Source of the DNA: JANNWF01 sp038205755
Lineage (GTDB): Bacteria > Pseudomonadota > Gammaproteobacteria > Xanthomonadales > Xanthomonadaceae
Length of the DNA: 64,000 nucleotides
Direction: 5' to 3'
Assembly: GCA_038205755.1 (NCBI GenBank)
Contig: JBBRBN010000001.1
Location: 1-64,000, forward strand
Part shown: positions 17,761-29,392 of the stretch, one piece after another
Layout of the letters: every line of letters begins with the position of its first letter
How positions within the stretch are numbered: the stretch's first letter is position 1
Made by a program: the position numbers and the translations under genes
The notes under the pieces: model-generated
Database searches by the model: none
What the model was told of the DNA's origin: nothing
Seen by the model: only the letters and a program-made list of their open reading frames with translations

Positions 17761-19332
17761 TCAGCGCTCGCGCAGGTCGCGCGGGCGCAGCCCGGTCAGC
17801 AGCAGGGCGAAGCCGTAGGCCAGCGCACCGCTCACCACCAGCAGCAGAGTGCCACCCCAGCGTTCGAGTTCGCCCAGGGTCGACCAATCAGGCAGCGAGT
17901 GGCGCAGCAGCAGCACGCTTGCGGCAAGCGCAGCACAGGCAAGGCCTAGCTGCACGGCAAACCGGCGCCAGCCGTCGCTGGGCGCGAACAGGTTCTGGCG
18001 CCGCAACGCCCGCCATAGCAGCCAGGGATTGAGCAGGCCCGCCAAGGCGGTGGCGAGCGCAATTCCGACATGTGCGCCGGGGATATCCTGCAGCCAGAGC
18101 GGAGTAACCAGGGCAACCGTCAAACCAACGTTGACGGCCACCGTGATCAGGGCAACGCGCATCGGCGTGCGCGTGTCCTGCCGCGCAAAAAACGCCGGCG
18201 CCAGGACTTTGCTGAGCATGAAGCCGGGCACGCCGAGGCTCATGGCCATGAGCGCCAGTGCAGTCATGCGGGTATCGTTGAAATCAAAGGCGCCGCGCTG
18301 GAACACCGTCATCACCAGCGGCTCGGCAAGCAGCATCAGCCCCAGCGCGGCCGGCAACCCCACCAGCAGCACGATGCGCAGGCCCCAGTCCAGCCCGCTG
18401 GAGAAGCCGACCGCATCGGTCGCAGTGAACCGTCGCGAAAGATGCGGCAGGATCACCGTGCCGATTGCCACGCCAAACAGGCCGAGTGGAAACTCGACCA
18501 GCCGGTCCGAATACCACAGCCAGGTCTGGCTGCCCACCGCCAGCAGCGATGCGAACACGGTCCCGACGATCAGGTTCACCTGCGCCACCGACGAAGAAAA
18601 CAAGGTCGGCAGCATCAGACGACCAACCCGGCGCACCTCCGGATGGCGCAGGTCAAGGCGCAGCCGAGGCAGCAGTCCGTGCCGGGCCAGCGACGGCCAA
18701 AGCAGCGCGAACTGGGCGACGCCTGCGGCCAGCACGCCCCAGGCCAGCGACTTCGCCGGCACATCGAGGTGTCCACTCAGCATCAACATGGCGGCGATCA
18801 CGGCCAAGTTGTGCAGGACCGGTGTCGCCGCTGGCAGCGCAAAGCGCTGCAGACTGTTGAGCACGCCACCGGCCAACGCGGTCAGGGCAATGAAGAACAG
18901 GTAGGGGAAGACAATCCGCAGCATCTCGCTGGTCAGGTCGAACTTGGCCGGATCGGCAAGCGTGCCGGGCGCGATCAAGGTGACGATCAGCGGCGCTGCC
19001 AGCATTCCGAGCGCGGTCACCACCAGCACCACCGCGCACAGCGCGCCACTGACGTGATCCAGAAAATCCTTCAGCGCCCGCGCGTCGCCGCGCTGGCGCA
19101 ACTCGCTGAAGACCGGCACGAACGCCATGGCGAACGAGCCTTCCGCGAAGATGCGGCGCAGGTAGTTCGGCACCCGATAGGCGATGGTGAAGGCGTCGGT
19201 GGCGGCGCCTGCACCAAACAAGGCGGCCTGCAGCACGTCGCGGGCGAAGCCCGCAAGCCGCGACAGCAGCGTCATCGCGCCAAACACCAGCGATGAGCGC
19301 AACAGCTTGGGCGTGCTCATGCTGGCCAGCAT
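17761..19332 (-). CDS. murJ: Lipid II flippase MurJ (MviN)
   Basis: Moves lipid II across the inner membrane for peptidoglycan synthesis. About 14 membrane helices; family stretches RLAGFARDV, ATDAF and RRIFAEGSFAMAFVP are clear. Two in-frame ATGs, at 19332 and 19320, are possible. The first has a distant GAGG (about 10 nt); the second aligns better with E. coli MurJ. Notably the start region overlaps the left end of repeat element copy A, so the element may supply or disrupt the murJ leader. Confidence 0.95.
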   Translation of the reverse strand: MLASMSTPKLLRSSLVFGAMTLLSRLAGFARDVLQAALFGAGAATDAFTIAYRVPNYLRRIFAEGSFAMAFVPVFSELRQRGDARALKDFLDHVSGALCAVVLVVTALGMLAAPLIVTLIAPGTLADPAKFDLTSEMLRIVFPYLFFIALTALAGGVLNSLQRFALPAATPVLHNLAVIAAMLMLSGHLDVPAKSLAWGVLAAGVAQFALLWPSLARHGLLPRLRLDLRHPEVRRVGRLMLPTLFSSSVAQVNLIVGTVFASLLAVGSQTWLWYSDRLVEFPLGLFGVAIGTVILPHLSRRFTATDAVGFSSGLDWGLRIVLLVGLPAALGLMLLAEPLVMTVFQRGAFDFNDTRMTALALMAMSLGVPGFMLSKVLAPAFFARQDTRTPMRVALITVAVNVGLTVALVTPLWLQDIPGAHVGIALATALAGLLNPWLLWRALRRQNLFAPSDGWRRFAVQLGLACAALAASVLLLRHSLPDWSTLGELERWGGTLLLVVSGALAYGFALLLTGLRPRDLRER

Positions 19333-19488
19333 GTTGCATGAACCTCAAACGCCCTCGCTTGCCTCTTGTCCGCACCAGGGTTTTTCCTCAGTCGGTCGTT
19401 TGGCCAGATACGCCGCTGCTTCGGAAAACCCCGTGTGCGAACACTATCCTGCGCGATCATCGAGCGAATTCATGAAACATGCGGGTTG
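19326..19488 (+). repeat. Inverted-repeat element, copy A (MITE-like or structured RNA)
   Basis: About 155 bp bounded by 14-bp inverted ends GCATGTTGCATGAA (19329-19342) and TTCATGAAACATGC (19469-19482), which match at 13 of 14. Inside are nested complementary arms: TGTCCGCAC (19367-19375) with GTGCGAACA (19435-19443), one mismatch; and GGGTTTTTCC (19378-19387) with GGAAAACCCC (19423-19432). A second copy in opposite orientation lies at 35145-35308 and aligns along the full length. It contains no ORF of note. Confidence 0.7.
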
Positions 19489-19526
19489 GAAATCGCTCAC
19501 CAGAGGCACGACGATCGAGCGATGGA

Positions 19527-19555
19527 TTGACGACCCCAGAGGCATCCCGCATACT
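19527..19555 (+). promoter_or_regulatory. Sigma-70 promoter of rpsT
   Basis: TTGACG (19527-19532), a 17-bp spacer and CATACT (19550-19555), followed by the GC-rich discriminator TCGCGG. The leader would be about 57 nt. The 15 bases ATACTTCGCGGTCTT recur at the rplU promoter. Confidence 0.75.
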
Positions 19556-19618
19556 TCGCGGTCTTACACGGTTTCTTTTACCGCCACTACCGTCACCGAT
19601 TCTCCAGGAGCTGTTCCC

Positions 19619-19882
19619 TTGGCCAACATCAAATCCGCGAAGAAGCGCGCCCGTCAGGCAATCGTGCGCAACGAGCGCAACGTCAGTCAGCGCTCGATGC
19701 TGCGCACCGCCGTGAAGAAGGTGCTCAAGGCCATCGAGGCCAACGACGCGCCCGCTGCCAACAGCGCCTTCGTGACCGCGCAGCCCATTCTTGATCGCTT
19801 CGCCGCCCGCGGCCTGATCCACAGGAACAAGGCTGCCCGCCACAAGAGCCGCCTGACCGCGCGAATCCGCGCAATCCAGTAA
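19619..19882 (+). CDS. rpsT: 30S ribosomal protein S20
   Basis: Small 16S-rRNA-binding protein, 87 residues, starting LANIKSAKKRARQ (initiator Met). The start codon is TTG at 19619, 8 nt after AGGAG; E. coli rpsT also starts with UUG, where the rare start takes part in autoregulation. Followed by a strong hairpin at 19911. Confidence 0.96.
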   Translation: MANIKSAKKRARQAIVRNERNVSQRSMLRTAVKKVLKAIEANDAPAANSAFVTAQPILDRFAARGLIHRNKAARHKSRLTARIRAIQ

Positions 19883-19910
19883 GCAAGTCACTGGGCGACA
19901 GGCGAGACCA

Positions 19911-19934
19911 GAGCCGGCGCAAGCCGGCTCTTCT
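19911..19934 (+). terminator. Rho-independent terminator between rpsT and obgE
   Basis: GAGCCGGC, GCAA tetraloop, GCCGGCTC, then TTCT. It lies between convergent rpsT and obgE and could serve both. Confidence 0.8.
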
Positions 19935-19974
19935 ACGTTCAGGGGACAGTCGGCGTCAAACGGCATTGGCGCAG

Positions 19975-21075
19975 TCACCCGTCGCTGGCGTCACCCAGCG
20001 GGAGGGCGTCCGCTGTTGCCGCCGCCGCCGCTCGCGCCTCGGCCTCGGCCTCGCGCAGGGCATTGAGGTAGCTCATCACCTGCTGGGCCACCGTCCACGT
20101 TCCTTCCTTGCCGATTGCGGCAACCGCAAACCAGGGCGCGGTCCAATCCAGCGCAGCGATGATCGCAGCAGTGCGCTCCTCGCGCTGGTCTTCTGGCAGC
20201 AGATCGAGCTTGTTGAGCAGCAGCCAGCGCGGCCGGTTGACCAGATCCGGATCGAATTTGGCCAGCTCCGTCTCGATCGCCCGCACCTGCTGGGCAACCT
20301 GCTGCTCGGGCCGCTCCTGGTCAACAAACGGCGCGGCGTCCACGATGTGCAGCAGCAGCCGGGTCCGCTGGACGTGCTTCAGAAACATGATGCCGAGCCC
20401 CGCACCATCGGCGGCGCCCTCGATCAGCCCCGGGATGTCGGCCACCACGAAGCTGTGATCCTGCCCCACCCGCACCACGCCCAGATTGGGGTAAAGCGTG
20501 GTGAACGGGTAGTCGGCCACCCGCGGGGTTGCCGCCGACACGGCGCGGATGAAGGTGCTCTTGCCGGCGTTTGGAAAGCCCAGCAGACCGACATCAGCCA
20601 GCAGTTTCAGCTCGAGCTTGATCTCGCGGACCTCGCCGGGCGAGCCAGGGATGGCGCGCCGCGGAGAGCGATTGGTCGAGCTCTTGAAGTGCATGTTGCC
20701 AAGCCCGCCCTTGCCTCCCTGGGCAACCCTGAGCCGCTGACCGTGTTCGGTGAGGTCACCAATCATTTCATCGGTGTCTTCGGTGGTAATCACGGTGCCG
20801 ACCGGCACGCGAATGACGATATCTTCGCCACCCTTGCCATACATCTGCTTGCCCATCCCGTTCTCACCGCGCTGGGCACCAAACTTCCGCTGATGGCGAA
20901 AGTCCACCAGGGTGTTGAGATTCTCGTCGGCGACCAGCCAGACGCTTCCGCCATCGCCGCCATCGCCGCCGTCGGGTCCGCCGAGCGGAATGAACTTCTC
21001 GCGCCGGAAACTGATGCAGCCATTTCCGCCGTCGCCAGCCTTGACCGTGATTTGCGCTTCGTCGACCAGTTTCAT
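19975..21075 (-). CDS. obgE: GTPase Obg/CgtA
   Basis: Ribosome-associated GTPase involved in 50S assembly and the stringent response. The glycine-rich Obg fold (residues 1-158, with GGDGGDGG) is followed by a G domain with G1 GFPNAGKST, G3 DIPGL and G4 NKLD. The C-terminal tail is short and acidic/alanine-rich. 366 residues. It lies downstream of rplU-rpmA but is separated from them by a strong terminator. Confidence 0.97.
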   Translation of the reverse strand: MKLVDEAQITVKAGDGGNGCISFRREKFIPLGGPDGGDGGDGGSVWLVADENLNTLVDFRHQRKFGAQRGENGMGKQMYGKGGEDIVIRVPVGTVITTEDTDEMIGDLTEHGQRLRVAQGGKGGLGNMHFKSSTNRSPRRAIPGSPGEVREIKLELKLLADVGLLGFPNAGKSTFIRAVSAATPRVADYPFTTLYPNLGVVRVGQDHSFVVADIPGLIEGAADGAGLGIMFLKHVQRTRLLLHIVDAAPFVDQERPEQQVAQQVRAIETELAKFDPDLVNRPRWLLLNKLDLLPEDQREERTAAIIAALDWTAPWFAVAAIGKEGTWTVAQQVMSYLNALREAEAEARAAAAATADALPLGDASDG

Positions 21076-21242
21076 GCGGTACCGGGGAAAGTGTGGGGAG
21101 CAGTGTGGGACGTAAATCGGGTGAAGCGCCTGAGCGGAGAGTCTAGGCGCTCAACGGGTCGTGGCGCGGGCAGCGGGAGGCTAGCGTCGGGCGCATGCCG
21201 CGGCAGGCCGCATCGTCGGATGGATCGTGCCACCCGGCTCAG

Positions 21243-21272
21243 AAACAAAAAAGCCCCGCCTGAGCGGGGCTT
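21243..21272 (-). terminator. Rho-independent terminator after rpmA
   Basis: AAGCCCCGC / GCGGGGCTT (21251-21259, 21264-21272), followed on the minus strand by a T-rich tail (TTTTTTGTTTCT). It implies that obgE needs its own promoter or depends on readthrough. Confidence 0.9.
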
Positions 21273-21325
21273 TCTGAGCTCGGCCAGCGCTGCCGGCCTG
21301 ATCGACAGCGATGCAGCAGCGGCGA

Positions 21326-21586
21326 TCAGGCAGCCGGACTGACGCTTACAAAGCGACGGTTCCTGGCGCCTTTCACAGCAAACTCGACCTTGCCATCAAC
21401 CAGCGCGAACAGCGTGTGGTCGCGGCCAAGGCCAACGCCAGCGCCAGGGTGGAACTGGGTGCCGCGCTGACGAATGATGATGTTGCCGGCTTCCACGGCC
21501 TGTCCGCCGTAGATCTTGACGCCGAGGTACTTCGGATTTGAATCGCGGCCGTTACGGGTGCTGCCGCCTGCCTTTTTATGTGCCAT
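21326..21586 (-). CDS. rpmA: 50S ribosomal protein L27
   Basis: 86 residues beginning AHKKAGGSTRNGRDS, the standard L27 N-terminus that reaches the peptidyl-transferase centre. No N-terminal extension for proteolytic processing. Follows rplU by 33 bases. Confidence 0.98.
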   Translation of the reverse strand: MAHKKAGGSTRNGRDSNPKYLGVKIYGGQAVEAGNIIIRQRGTQFHPGAGVGLGRDHTLFALVDGKVEFAVKGARNRRFVSVSPAA

Positions 21587-21619
21587 GACTAGTTCTCCTG
21601 AGGCGTATTGACGGCGCTG

Positions 21620-21931
21620 TTAGGCGCTGATGCCAGTGATTTCGATTTCGGTGTAATGCTGACGGTGGCCCATCTGCTTGCGGTGGTGCTTGCGGCGCCG
21701 GAACTTGACGATCCGGACCTTGTCGGCACGACCGTGACTCTTGATCGACGCGGACACGATCGCGCCCGCGACAACCGGCGCGCCGACCGTGATGGTCTCG
21801 CCGTCGCCAATCATGAGTACCTGGTCGAAATCGACCGAGCTGCCGGCGTCCAGATCGAGCTTTTCGACGCGCAGCGTCTCGCCCTTCAAAACGCGGTACT
21901 GCTTGCCGCCTGTAACGATGACTGCGTACAT
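21620..21931 (-). CDS. rplU: 50S ribosomal protein L21
   Basis: 103 residues with the L21 N-terminus MYAVIVTGGKQYRV and the basic signature KFRRRKHHRKQMGHRQ. First gene of rplU-rpmA; a strong promoter lies 80 bases upstream. Confidence 0.98.
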   Translation of the reverse strand: MYAVIVTGGKQYRVLKGETLRVEKLDLDAGSSVDFDQVLMIGDGETITVGAPVVAGAIVSASIKSHGRADKVRIVKFRRRKHHRKQMGHRQHYTEIEITGISA

Positions 21932-22011
21932 CTCACTGTCCTCTGTAGTTCTTCTTGGGGTGCTGCAGGTTTCGACCGGCCAAAGAACCGCCGGGCGAGG
22001 AAAGACCGCGA

Positions 22012-22040
22012 AGTATAGCGAGGCTTTGTGCTGAACTCAA
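22012..22040 (-). promoter_or_regulatory. Sigma-70 promoter of rplU-rpmA
   Basis: On the minus strand TTGAGT (22035-22040), a 17-bp spacer and TATACT (22012-22017), followed by the discriminator TCGCGG. It shares ATACTTCGCGGTCTT with the rpsT promoter. Confidence 0.85.
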
Positions 22041-22165
22041 ACCGCCTTGCCCACCTGGGCTGAACAACCCGCCACCGCCGCCCGACGATCCGGGCTGATC
22101 CTCACATGCGCGCACCCCGCCAGCGGACTACACTCGTGGGTTGATTCCGGCGGCAGCAAACCCTG

Positions 22166-25014
<2,849 letters not shown>

Positions 25015-25018
<4 letters not shown>

Positions 25019-25431
25019 TCAACCGCCTCGCCAGCTCCACGGTAGACATCCGCTGGAGCGATATGGACGCGTTTGGTCACGTCAACAATGCGCGCTTCCA
25101 CACGTTCATCGAGGAAGCCCGGCTGCGGTGGCTGCAATCGCTGCCAGCACCTTGGGTAACCGACGACATCGGCCCGCTGCTGGCGGCCGTGCAGATGAAC
25201 TTCCGGCGCCCGGTCGGCTGGCCGGAGACGCTTCGAATCACGCTTGGAGTGCTGCAGGTCGGCGACAGCAGCCTCACGCTCAGCCACGTGGTGACGTCAG
25301 CCGGAAGTGACGCGGCGGTTTACGCCGATGGCCACGCAGTGATGGTCTGGATTGATCGGCGCAACGGCCGGCCGATCAGCCTGCCCCCCGAACTGCGCGC
25401 AGTCGCGGAGTCAGCTGCTGCGTCGACCTGA
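25015..25431 (+). CDS. Acyl-CoA thioesterase, hotdog fold (4HBT/YbgC-like)
   Basis: 138 residues with the 4HBT signature RWSDMDAFGHVNNARF, whose Asp is the usual catalytic position. It should hydrolyse an acyl-CoA thioester; the natural substrate cannot be told. It is coupled to uvrA by an ATGA overlap, although no functional link to repair is known. Confidence 0.88.
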
Positions 25432-25578
25432 GGCGGAGGTAGGCAGGCAGCCGCCGCGCCGCATCGGCACGCTCGAACGACACTCATCTCGTCAATGGTC
25501 CGCGCTTGGTTCGCAGCTGGGGGCAATCTTGGCTGCAGCCCACCTCAGCCCGGCATCACCGATGGCGACGCTGCAGCA

Positions 25579-26049
25579 TCAGTGGTGCTGATGATGATCG
25601 TGATCATTGCCATCGATCTCGGCTTGCCCGCCCTTGCGCACACGCAACACGATCGGCAGCGGATCGCCTTCATCGTTGATCAGATCGACGATGATCGAGG
25701 CACCTTCACTGATCGGGCGGGTCGGCCGCAGCAGCATCAGATGCAGTCCGCCCGGCGACAGCGTAAGGCTGCCTTCAGCGGGAATCTCCAGTGTCGACCT
25801 GGCGCGCATGCGGGCGATGCCTTCGGCCTCATAGGATTCATGGAAAACAACCGCCTCGAAGGCCGAGCTGCTGGCATCCACGATGCGCAAAAGCTGCTTG
25901 GATTCGTTGCCCAGCACGGCATAGCCGGCCAGGGCGCGGGCACCCGGCGGCGCGGCGCGAATCCAACCCTCCTTGGCGGAAAAGCTGATCTCAGCGGCAA
26001 GCGCCGCAAATGCCGTGAAGCCAAGCAGCAAGCAAATGAGTTTTTTCAT
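25579..26049 (-). CDS. Periplasmic copper chaperone PCu(A)C
   Basis: Secreted Cu(I) carrier that helps load the CuA or CuB sites of haem-copper oxidases. Signal peptide MKKLICLLLGFTAFAALA; the copper motif H-x10-M ... H-x-M is visible as HESYEAEGIARM and GGLHLM. The C-terminus is His-rich (DHDHHQHH), a likely extra metal site. The frame is open to 26205 but ATG 26049 starts the signal peptide. It converges on the thioesterase gene. Confidence 0.92.
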   Translation of the reverse strand: MKKLICLLLGFTAFAALAAEISFSAKEGWIRAAPPGARALAGYAVLGNESKQLLRIVDASSSAFEAVVFHESYEAEGIARMRARSTLEIPAEGSLTLSPGGLHLMLLRPTRPISEGASIIVDLINDEGDPLPIVLRVRKGGQAEIDGNDHDHHQHH

Positions 26050-26147
26050 GGGGCCAAGTATATCGACTGGGCGCCCTCTCCCAGTGAACACTGACCGCAT
26101 GCCGCGCCTTCGGGTAGCCTTGCGGCTTTGACTCAGAGCGCAGCCCG

Positions 26148-26909
26148 ATGATCCAGCAGCACAGCCACCCCGATGACATTGTTGAGCTGCGCATGGCGCG
26201 GCCACCGGTCAATGCGCTGAATCCCGCGCTGCTCGCCCTGCTGCGTGACGCCATCACCGAGGCGCCGGGCCAGGGTGCTCGCGGTTTGGTGCTGTCGGGG
26301 TTTCCGGGCCTGTTCTCGGCGGGACTGGATGTACCTGCCCTTCTGACGCTCGACCCAGTGGGGCTGGAGGCGGCGTGGCGGAGCTTCTTCGAAGTCTGTG
26401 CGGCGCTTGCAGCAAGCCCGATTCCGACCGCCGCCGCGATCACCGGGCACAGCCCCGCAGGCGGTGCGGTCATCAGCCTCTACTGCGACTACCGGGTTAT
26501 GGCGGACGGCAACTTCCGCATCGGTTTGAACGAGGTCCAGGTCGGACTGGTGGTGCCGGCAGCGATCCAGTTCGCGTTTCGCCGGCTGGTCGGAGCGCAC
26601 CGCGCCGAGCGCATGCTGGTGGCCGGCGCGATGATCGAGTCGGCGCGCGCGCGCGACATCGGGATGGTCGACGTTCTGGCGCCGTTGGAGCAGGTGGTTC
26701 CCGAAGCGGTCAACTGGCTGCGCGAGACGCTTGCGCTGCCGCAGCAGGCCATGCTGCGAACGCGACAGCTGGCGCGTGCCGACCTGGTGGAGGCGCTGGG
26801 CGACCCGGCAACGCTCGACCTGAGCGGCTTTGTGGACAGCTGGTTTGGCGAGGAGACGCAGCGCGTGCTGCACGCGCTGGTCGCCAGGCTGAAGTCGAAG
26901 TCGGCCTGA
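26148..26909 (+). CDS. Enoyl-CoA isomerase/hydratase family protein
   Basis: Crotonase-fold protein of 253 residues. LFSAGLDV and SPAGGAV form the oxyanion hole, and FRIGLNEVQVGL resembles the mitochondrial delta3,delta2-enoyl-CoA isomerase, which keeps one catalytic Glu (here in GLNE). It lacks the first hydratase glutamate, so isomerase activity on unsaturated acyl-CoAs is more likely than hydration. Confidence 0.82.
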   Translation: MIQQHSHPDDIVELRMARPPVNALNPALLALLRDAITEAPGQGARGLVLSGFPGLFSAGLDVPALLTLDPVGLEAAWRSFFEVCAALAASPIPTAAAITGHSPAGGAVISLYCDYRVMADGNFRIGLNEVQVGLVVPAAIQFAFRRLVGAHRAERMLVAGAMIESARARDIGMVDVLAPLEQVVPEAVNWLRETLALPQQAMLRTRQLARADLVEALGDPATLDLSGFVDSWFGEETQRVLHALVARLKSKSA

Positions 26910-26930
26910 CCGGCGGCCCGGCGGGAGGCC

Positions 26931-27782
26931 TCAGGCGCCCTTCGCCACCGGCCGGTGTGGGTCTGCGATCCACTCGCTCCACGAGCCCGCATATAGCCGG
27001 GATCCGCTTAACTCGGCGTGCTCCATCGCCAGCACGTTGTGGCAGGCGGTAACACCGGAGCCGCACATGTGGACCGCATCGGTCGCCGGCTGTCCGTGGA
27101 GCAGCGCATCGAACTCCGCACGCAGCGCGTCCGGCGATTTGAAGCGACCGGTTCGATCCAGATTCTGCGCATAGTGCCGGTTGACCGCACCGGGAATGTG
27201 CCCAGCCACCTTGTCGATCGGCTCGATTTCACCGCGGTAGCGCTCCGGCGCGCGGGCGTCGATCAATGCGCCGCTGTGTCCGGCCATGCGTGCGGCCAAG
27301 ACCGCGATCGAGGCGACCGACCGCACGTTGAAGCGGGCGCTGTAGGTGATCGGCTTGGGTCGCGGAACGCTTTTCTGCAGCGCCTTGCCACCGGCCACCC
27401 AGGCGGTCAGACCGCCATCGAGTACAGCGACCTTGTCGTGTCTGAGCGAGCGCAGGAGCCACCACAGCCGGGCGGCATAGGCCCCATCCGCACCGTCATA
27501 GGCGACCACCTGGGTTTGCGGATCGATCCCCCACCGGCCGAGTCGGGCGCATAGCGCGGTTGCGTCGGGCAACGGGTGGCGACCGCCGCCGGAGGTTTTG
27601 CCGAGGTCGGAAAGGTCGCGTTCCAGATGCGCGTATACCGCGCCGGGAATATGGCCCGTCAGATAGGCGCGCTCGCCGGCGGCAGCGTCGCGCAGGTCGA
27701 ATCGACAGTCGACGATCACCAGGCCCTTCTGGCCAACAGATGCGTCAAGTTCATCACAGGAAACCAGGGTTCGCCAGTTCAT
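26931..27782 (-). CDS. sseA: 3-mercaptopyruvate sulfurtransferase
   Basis: Tandem rhodanese protein of 283 residues; the active loop CGSGVTA in the C-terminal domain is the mercaptopyruvate type rather than thiosulfate type (CRKGVT). Transfers sulfur from 3-mercaptopyruvate to thiol acceptors. Lies 27 bases downstream of nudL on the same strand. Confidence 0.93.
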   Translation of the reverse strand: MNWRTLVSCDELDASVGQKGLVIVDCRFDLRDAAAGERAYLTGHIPGAVYAHLERDLSDLGKTSGGGRHPLPDATALCARLGRWGIDPQTQVVAYDGADGAYAARLWWLLRSLRHDKVAVLDGGLTAWVAGGKALQKSVPRPKPITYSARFNVRSVASIAVLAARMAGHSGALIDARAPERYRGEIEPIDKVAGHIPGAVNRHYAQNLDRTGRFKSPDALRAEFDALLHGQPATDAVHMCGSGVTACHNVLAMEHAELSGSRLYAGSWSEWIADPHRPVAKGA

Positions 27783-27809
27783 GCTCGTCGTCTGTACGTC
27801 AGCGGGGCG

Positions 27810-28460
27810 TCACGCGCCGGTCAGGCGCTGGCGCAAATTGACCAACATCGCCGCTGTCGCGCCCCAGATCAGGTGCCGGCCGTAGCGGAACTGGTAATAG
27901 TGTCGCATTCGGCCGCGATAGTCAGCCTGACGGCGTTCGCAGTTTGCAGGATCGAGCAGAAACGCCAGCGGCACTTCAAACGATTCCGCCACTTCGCGGG
28001 GGTCGGGCACGGCAAGATAGCCTGCATCCAGTCGCGCCACCACGGGCAGCACGCGGAAGCCGGTGATTGTGTCGTAGGGGTCGGTGAAGCCAAGCGGCCG
28101 CAGCCAGCTGCTGACGATTGCGACCTCCTCCGCGGTTTCGCGCAGCGCCGCCGCCAGCGGACCGCCGTCAGAGGCTTCGATTCGCCCACCGGGAAAGCTG
28201 ACCTGGCCCGCGTGATTGCTAAGATGCTCGGTTCTGCGGGTCAGCAGCACCTGCGCGCCTTCTGTTCGCTCGACCACACCTATCAGAACTGCTGCGGGCG
28301 TCCGCAGCTGGCTTGCCGGCAGCAGATCGGCAAGTTCGTCGGCATTCCATGCCGGGCCCTGCGGCGGCGCATCGAGGGAATGCAGCCGGATTCCGAACAG
28401 CGGATCAAGCTGCCCGGCCAATAGCGCTGCGCCTCCCGCCAGTTCAAGCAGGGCATTCAC
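27810..28460 (-). CDS. nudL: CoA pyrophosphatase, NUDIX NudL
   Basis: NUDIX hydrolase of 216 residues that would cleave CoA and its derivatives. The UPF0035/NudL motif LLTRRTEHLSNHAGQVSFPGG precedes the Nudix box ending RETAEEVAI. It starts at GTG 28460, overlapping the DUF1289 stop as GTGA. Confidence 0.93.
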   Translation of the reverse strand: MNALLELAGGAALLAGQLDPLFGIRLHSLDAPPQGPAWNADELADLLPASQLRTPAAVLIGVVERTEGAQVLLTRRTEHLSNHAGQVSFPGGRIEASDGGPLAAALRETAEEVAIVSSWLRPLGFTDPYDTITGFRVLPVVARLDAGYLAVPDPREVAESFEVPLAFLLDPANCERRQADYRGRMRHYYQFRYGRHLIWGATAAMLVNLRQRLTGA

Positions 28461-28660
28461 GTCGCGCGGCTTGCCTCGCGCTGAGGCAACACATAAAGCA
28501 TGAGCGCGAGACGCGCCTCGTCGCTCAGCGCGCCCCAGGCGGCGATCTCGTCCACGTTACGGTGGCAGCCTTCACACAGCCCGGATGAGTCGATATTGCA
28601 AACGCCGATGCAGGGCGAGAGGATCGCCTGGCGCGGCGCGGGTAGATCGAAAAAGCCCAT
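28457..28660 (-). CDS. DUF1289 small Cys-rich protein
   Basis: 67 residues with the DUF1289 pattern SPCIGVC-x8-CEGC, likely an iron-sulfur or zinc site; function unknown. ATG 28660 is preferred to GTG 28669. Coupled to nudL; the family is often found beside or fused to other enzymes. Confidence 0.85.
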   Translation of the reverse strand: MGFFDLPAPRQAILSPCIGVCNIDSSGLCEGCHRNVDEIAAWGALSDEARLALMLYVLPQREASRAT

Positions 28661-28672
28661 CGCAGTCACCGG

Positions 28673-28706
28673 TCACGCACGGCCGCGTCGCGGCGGCCGT
28701 GCGTGA
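28673..28706. terminator. Perfect 14-bp hairpin after the FKBP gene
   Basis: Arms 28673-28686 and 28693-28706 are fully complementary (TCACGCACGGCCGC and its inverse) with a 6-base loop. It lacks a T-run, so it may be a terminator or 3'-end stabiliser of the FKBP transcript. Confidence 0.6.
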
Positions 28707-28711
28707 GCTCC

Positions 28712-29392
28712 TCAGTTGACTTCGACCAGCGTGACGTCAAACACCACCGCCTGGCTCGGACCAATGGGGGAGCGCGGCGAATCGCCATAGGCGAGCTCAG
28801 CCGGCATGAAAAGCTCCCAGCGGGAGCCGGACTTCATCAGCGGCAAGGCCTCCTGCAGGCCCTTCAGAGGCGCATCGGACACGCGCATCGTGACTGGCTG
28901 GTTGCCCTGATAGGTGCTGGCGAACTCCTGACCGGTGTAGAGCGACCCACGGAACTGCAGTTTGACCTCGCTGGTGGCGGCCGGACGGCCGCCAGTGCCC
29001 TCCTCGATGACCCGATACTGCAGGCCACTTGGCAGCGTCACGATGCCAGGCTTGCCGCGATTCTTGGACAGAAACTCGTCGCTCTTGGACTTGTTCTCAC
29101 CAGAGACACGGGTGAACTCGGTGCGCATCTGCTCCCCGAGCTTGGCCTGCATCTGCTCCAGCGAGGCGCGCATGTCGGCTTCAGCAACCGCCGGTGGCCG
29201 CTTGCCGTAACCGTCCTGAATCGCACGGATCACGGTGTTGATATCGACATCGATCTTGCGCTCGTTGAAGTCTTTGCCGATTTCAAAGCCAACCGAATAG
29301 CTCAGCTTGCCCTTTTCCGACGTTGTGTCCTGCGCGGTCGCGGCCTGCATTCCCATGATCGCGAGTAGTGCGATCGCCAAGCGAAACTTCAT
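28712..29392 (-). CDS. FKBP-type peptidyl-prolyl isomerase (Mip/FkpA-like)
   Basis: Envelope folding factor: signal peptide (MKFRLAIALLAIMGMQAATA), an FKBP_N dimerisation domain with KLSYSVGFEIGKDF, then the FKBP domain (SGLQYRVIEEG ... FDVTLVEV). 226 residues. Single-gene unit closed by the hairpin at 28673. Confidence 0.94.
   Translation of the reverse strand: MKFRLAIALLAIMGMQAATAQDTTSEKGKLSYSVGFEIGKDFNERKIDVDINTVIRAIQDGYGKRPPAVAEADMRASLEQMQAKLGEQMRTEFTRVSGENKSKSDEFLSKNRGKPGIVTLPSGLQYRVIEEGTGGRPAATSEVKLQFRGSLYTGQEFASTYQGNQPVTMRVSDAPLKGLQEALPLMKSGSRWELFMPAELAYGDSPRSPIGPSQAVVFDVTLVEVN

Noticed and set aside
19326..19488. Integron attC site as explanation of the repeat element
   Set aside because: The ends do not fit the attC core GTTRRRY arrangement, there is no cassette array, and no integrase is visible.
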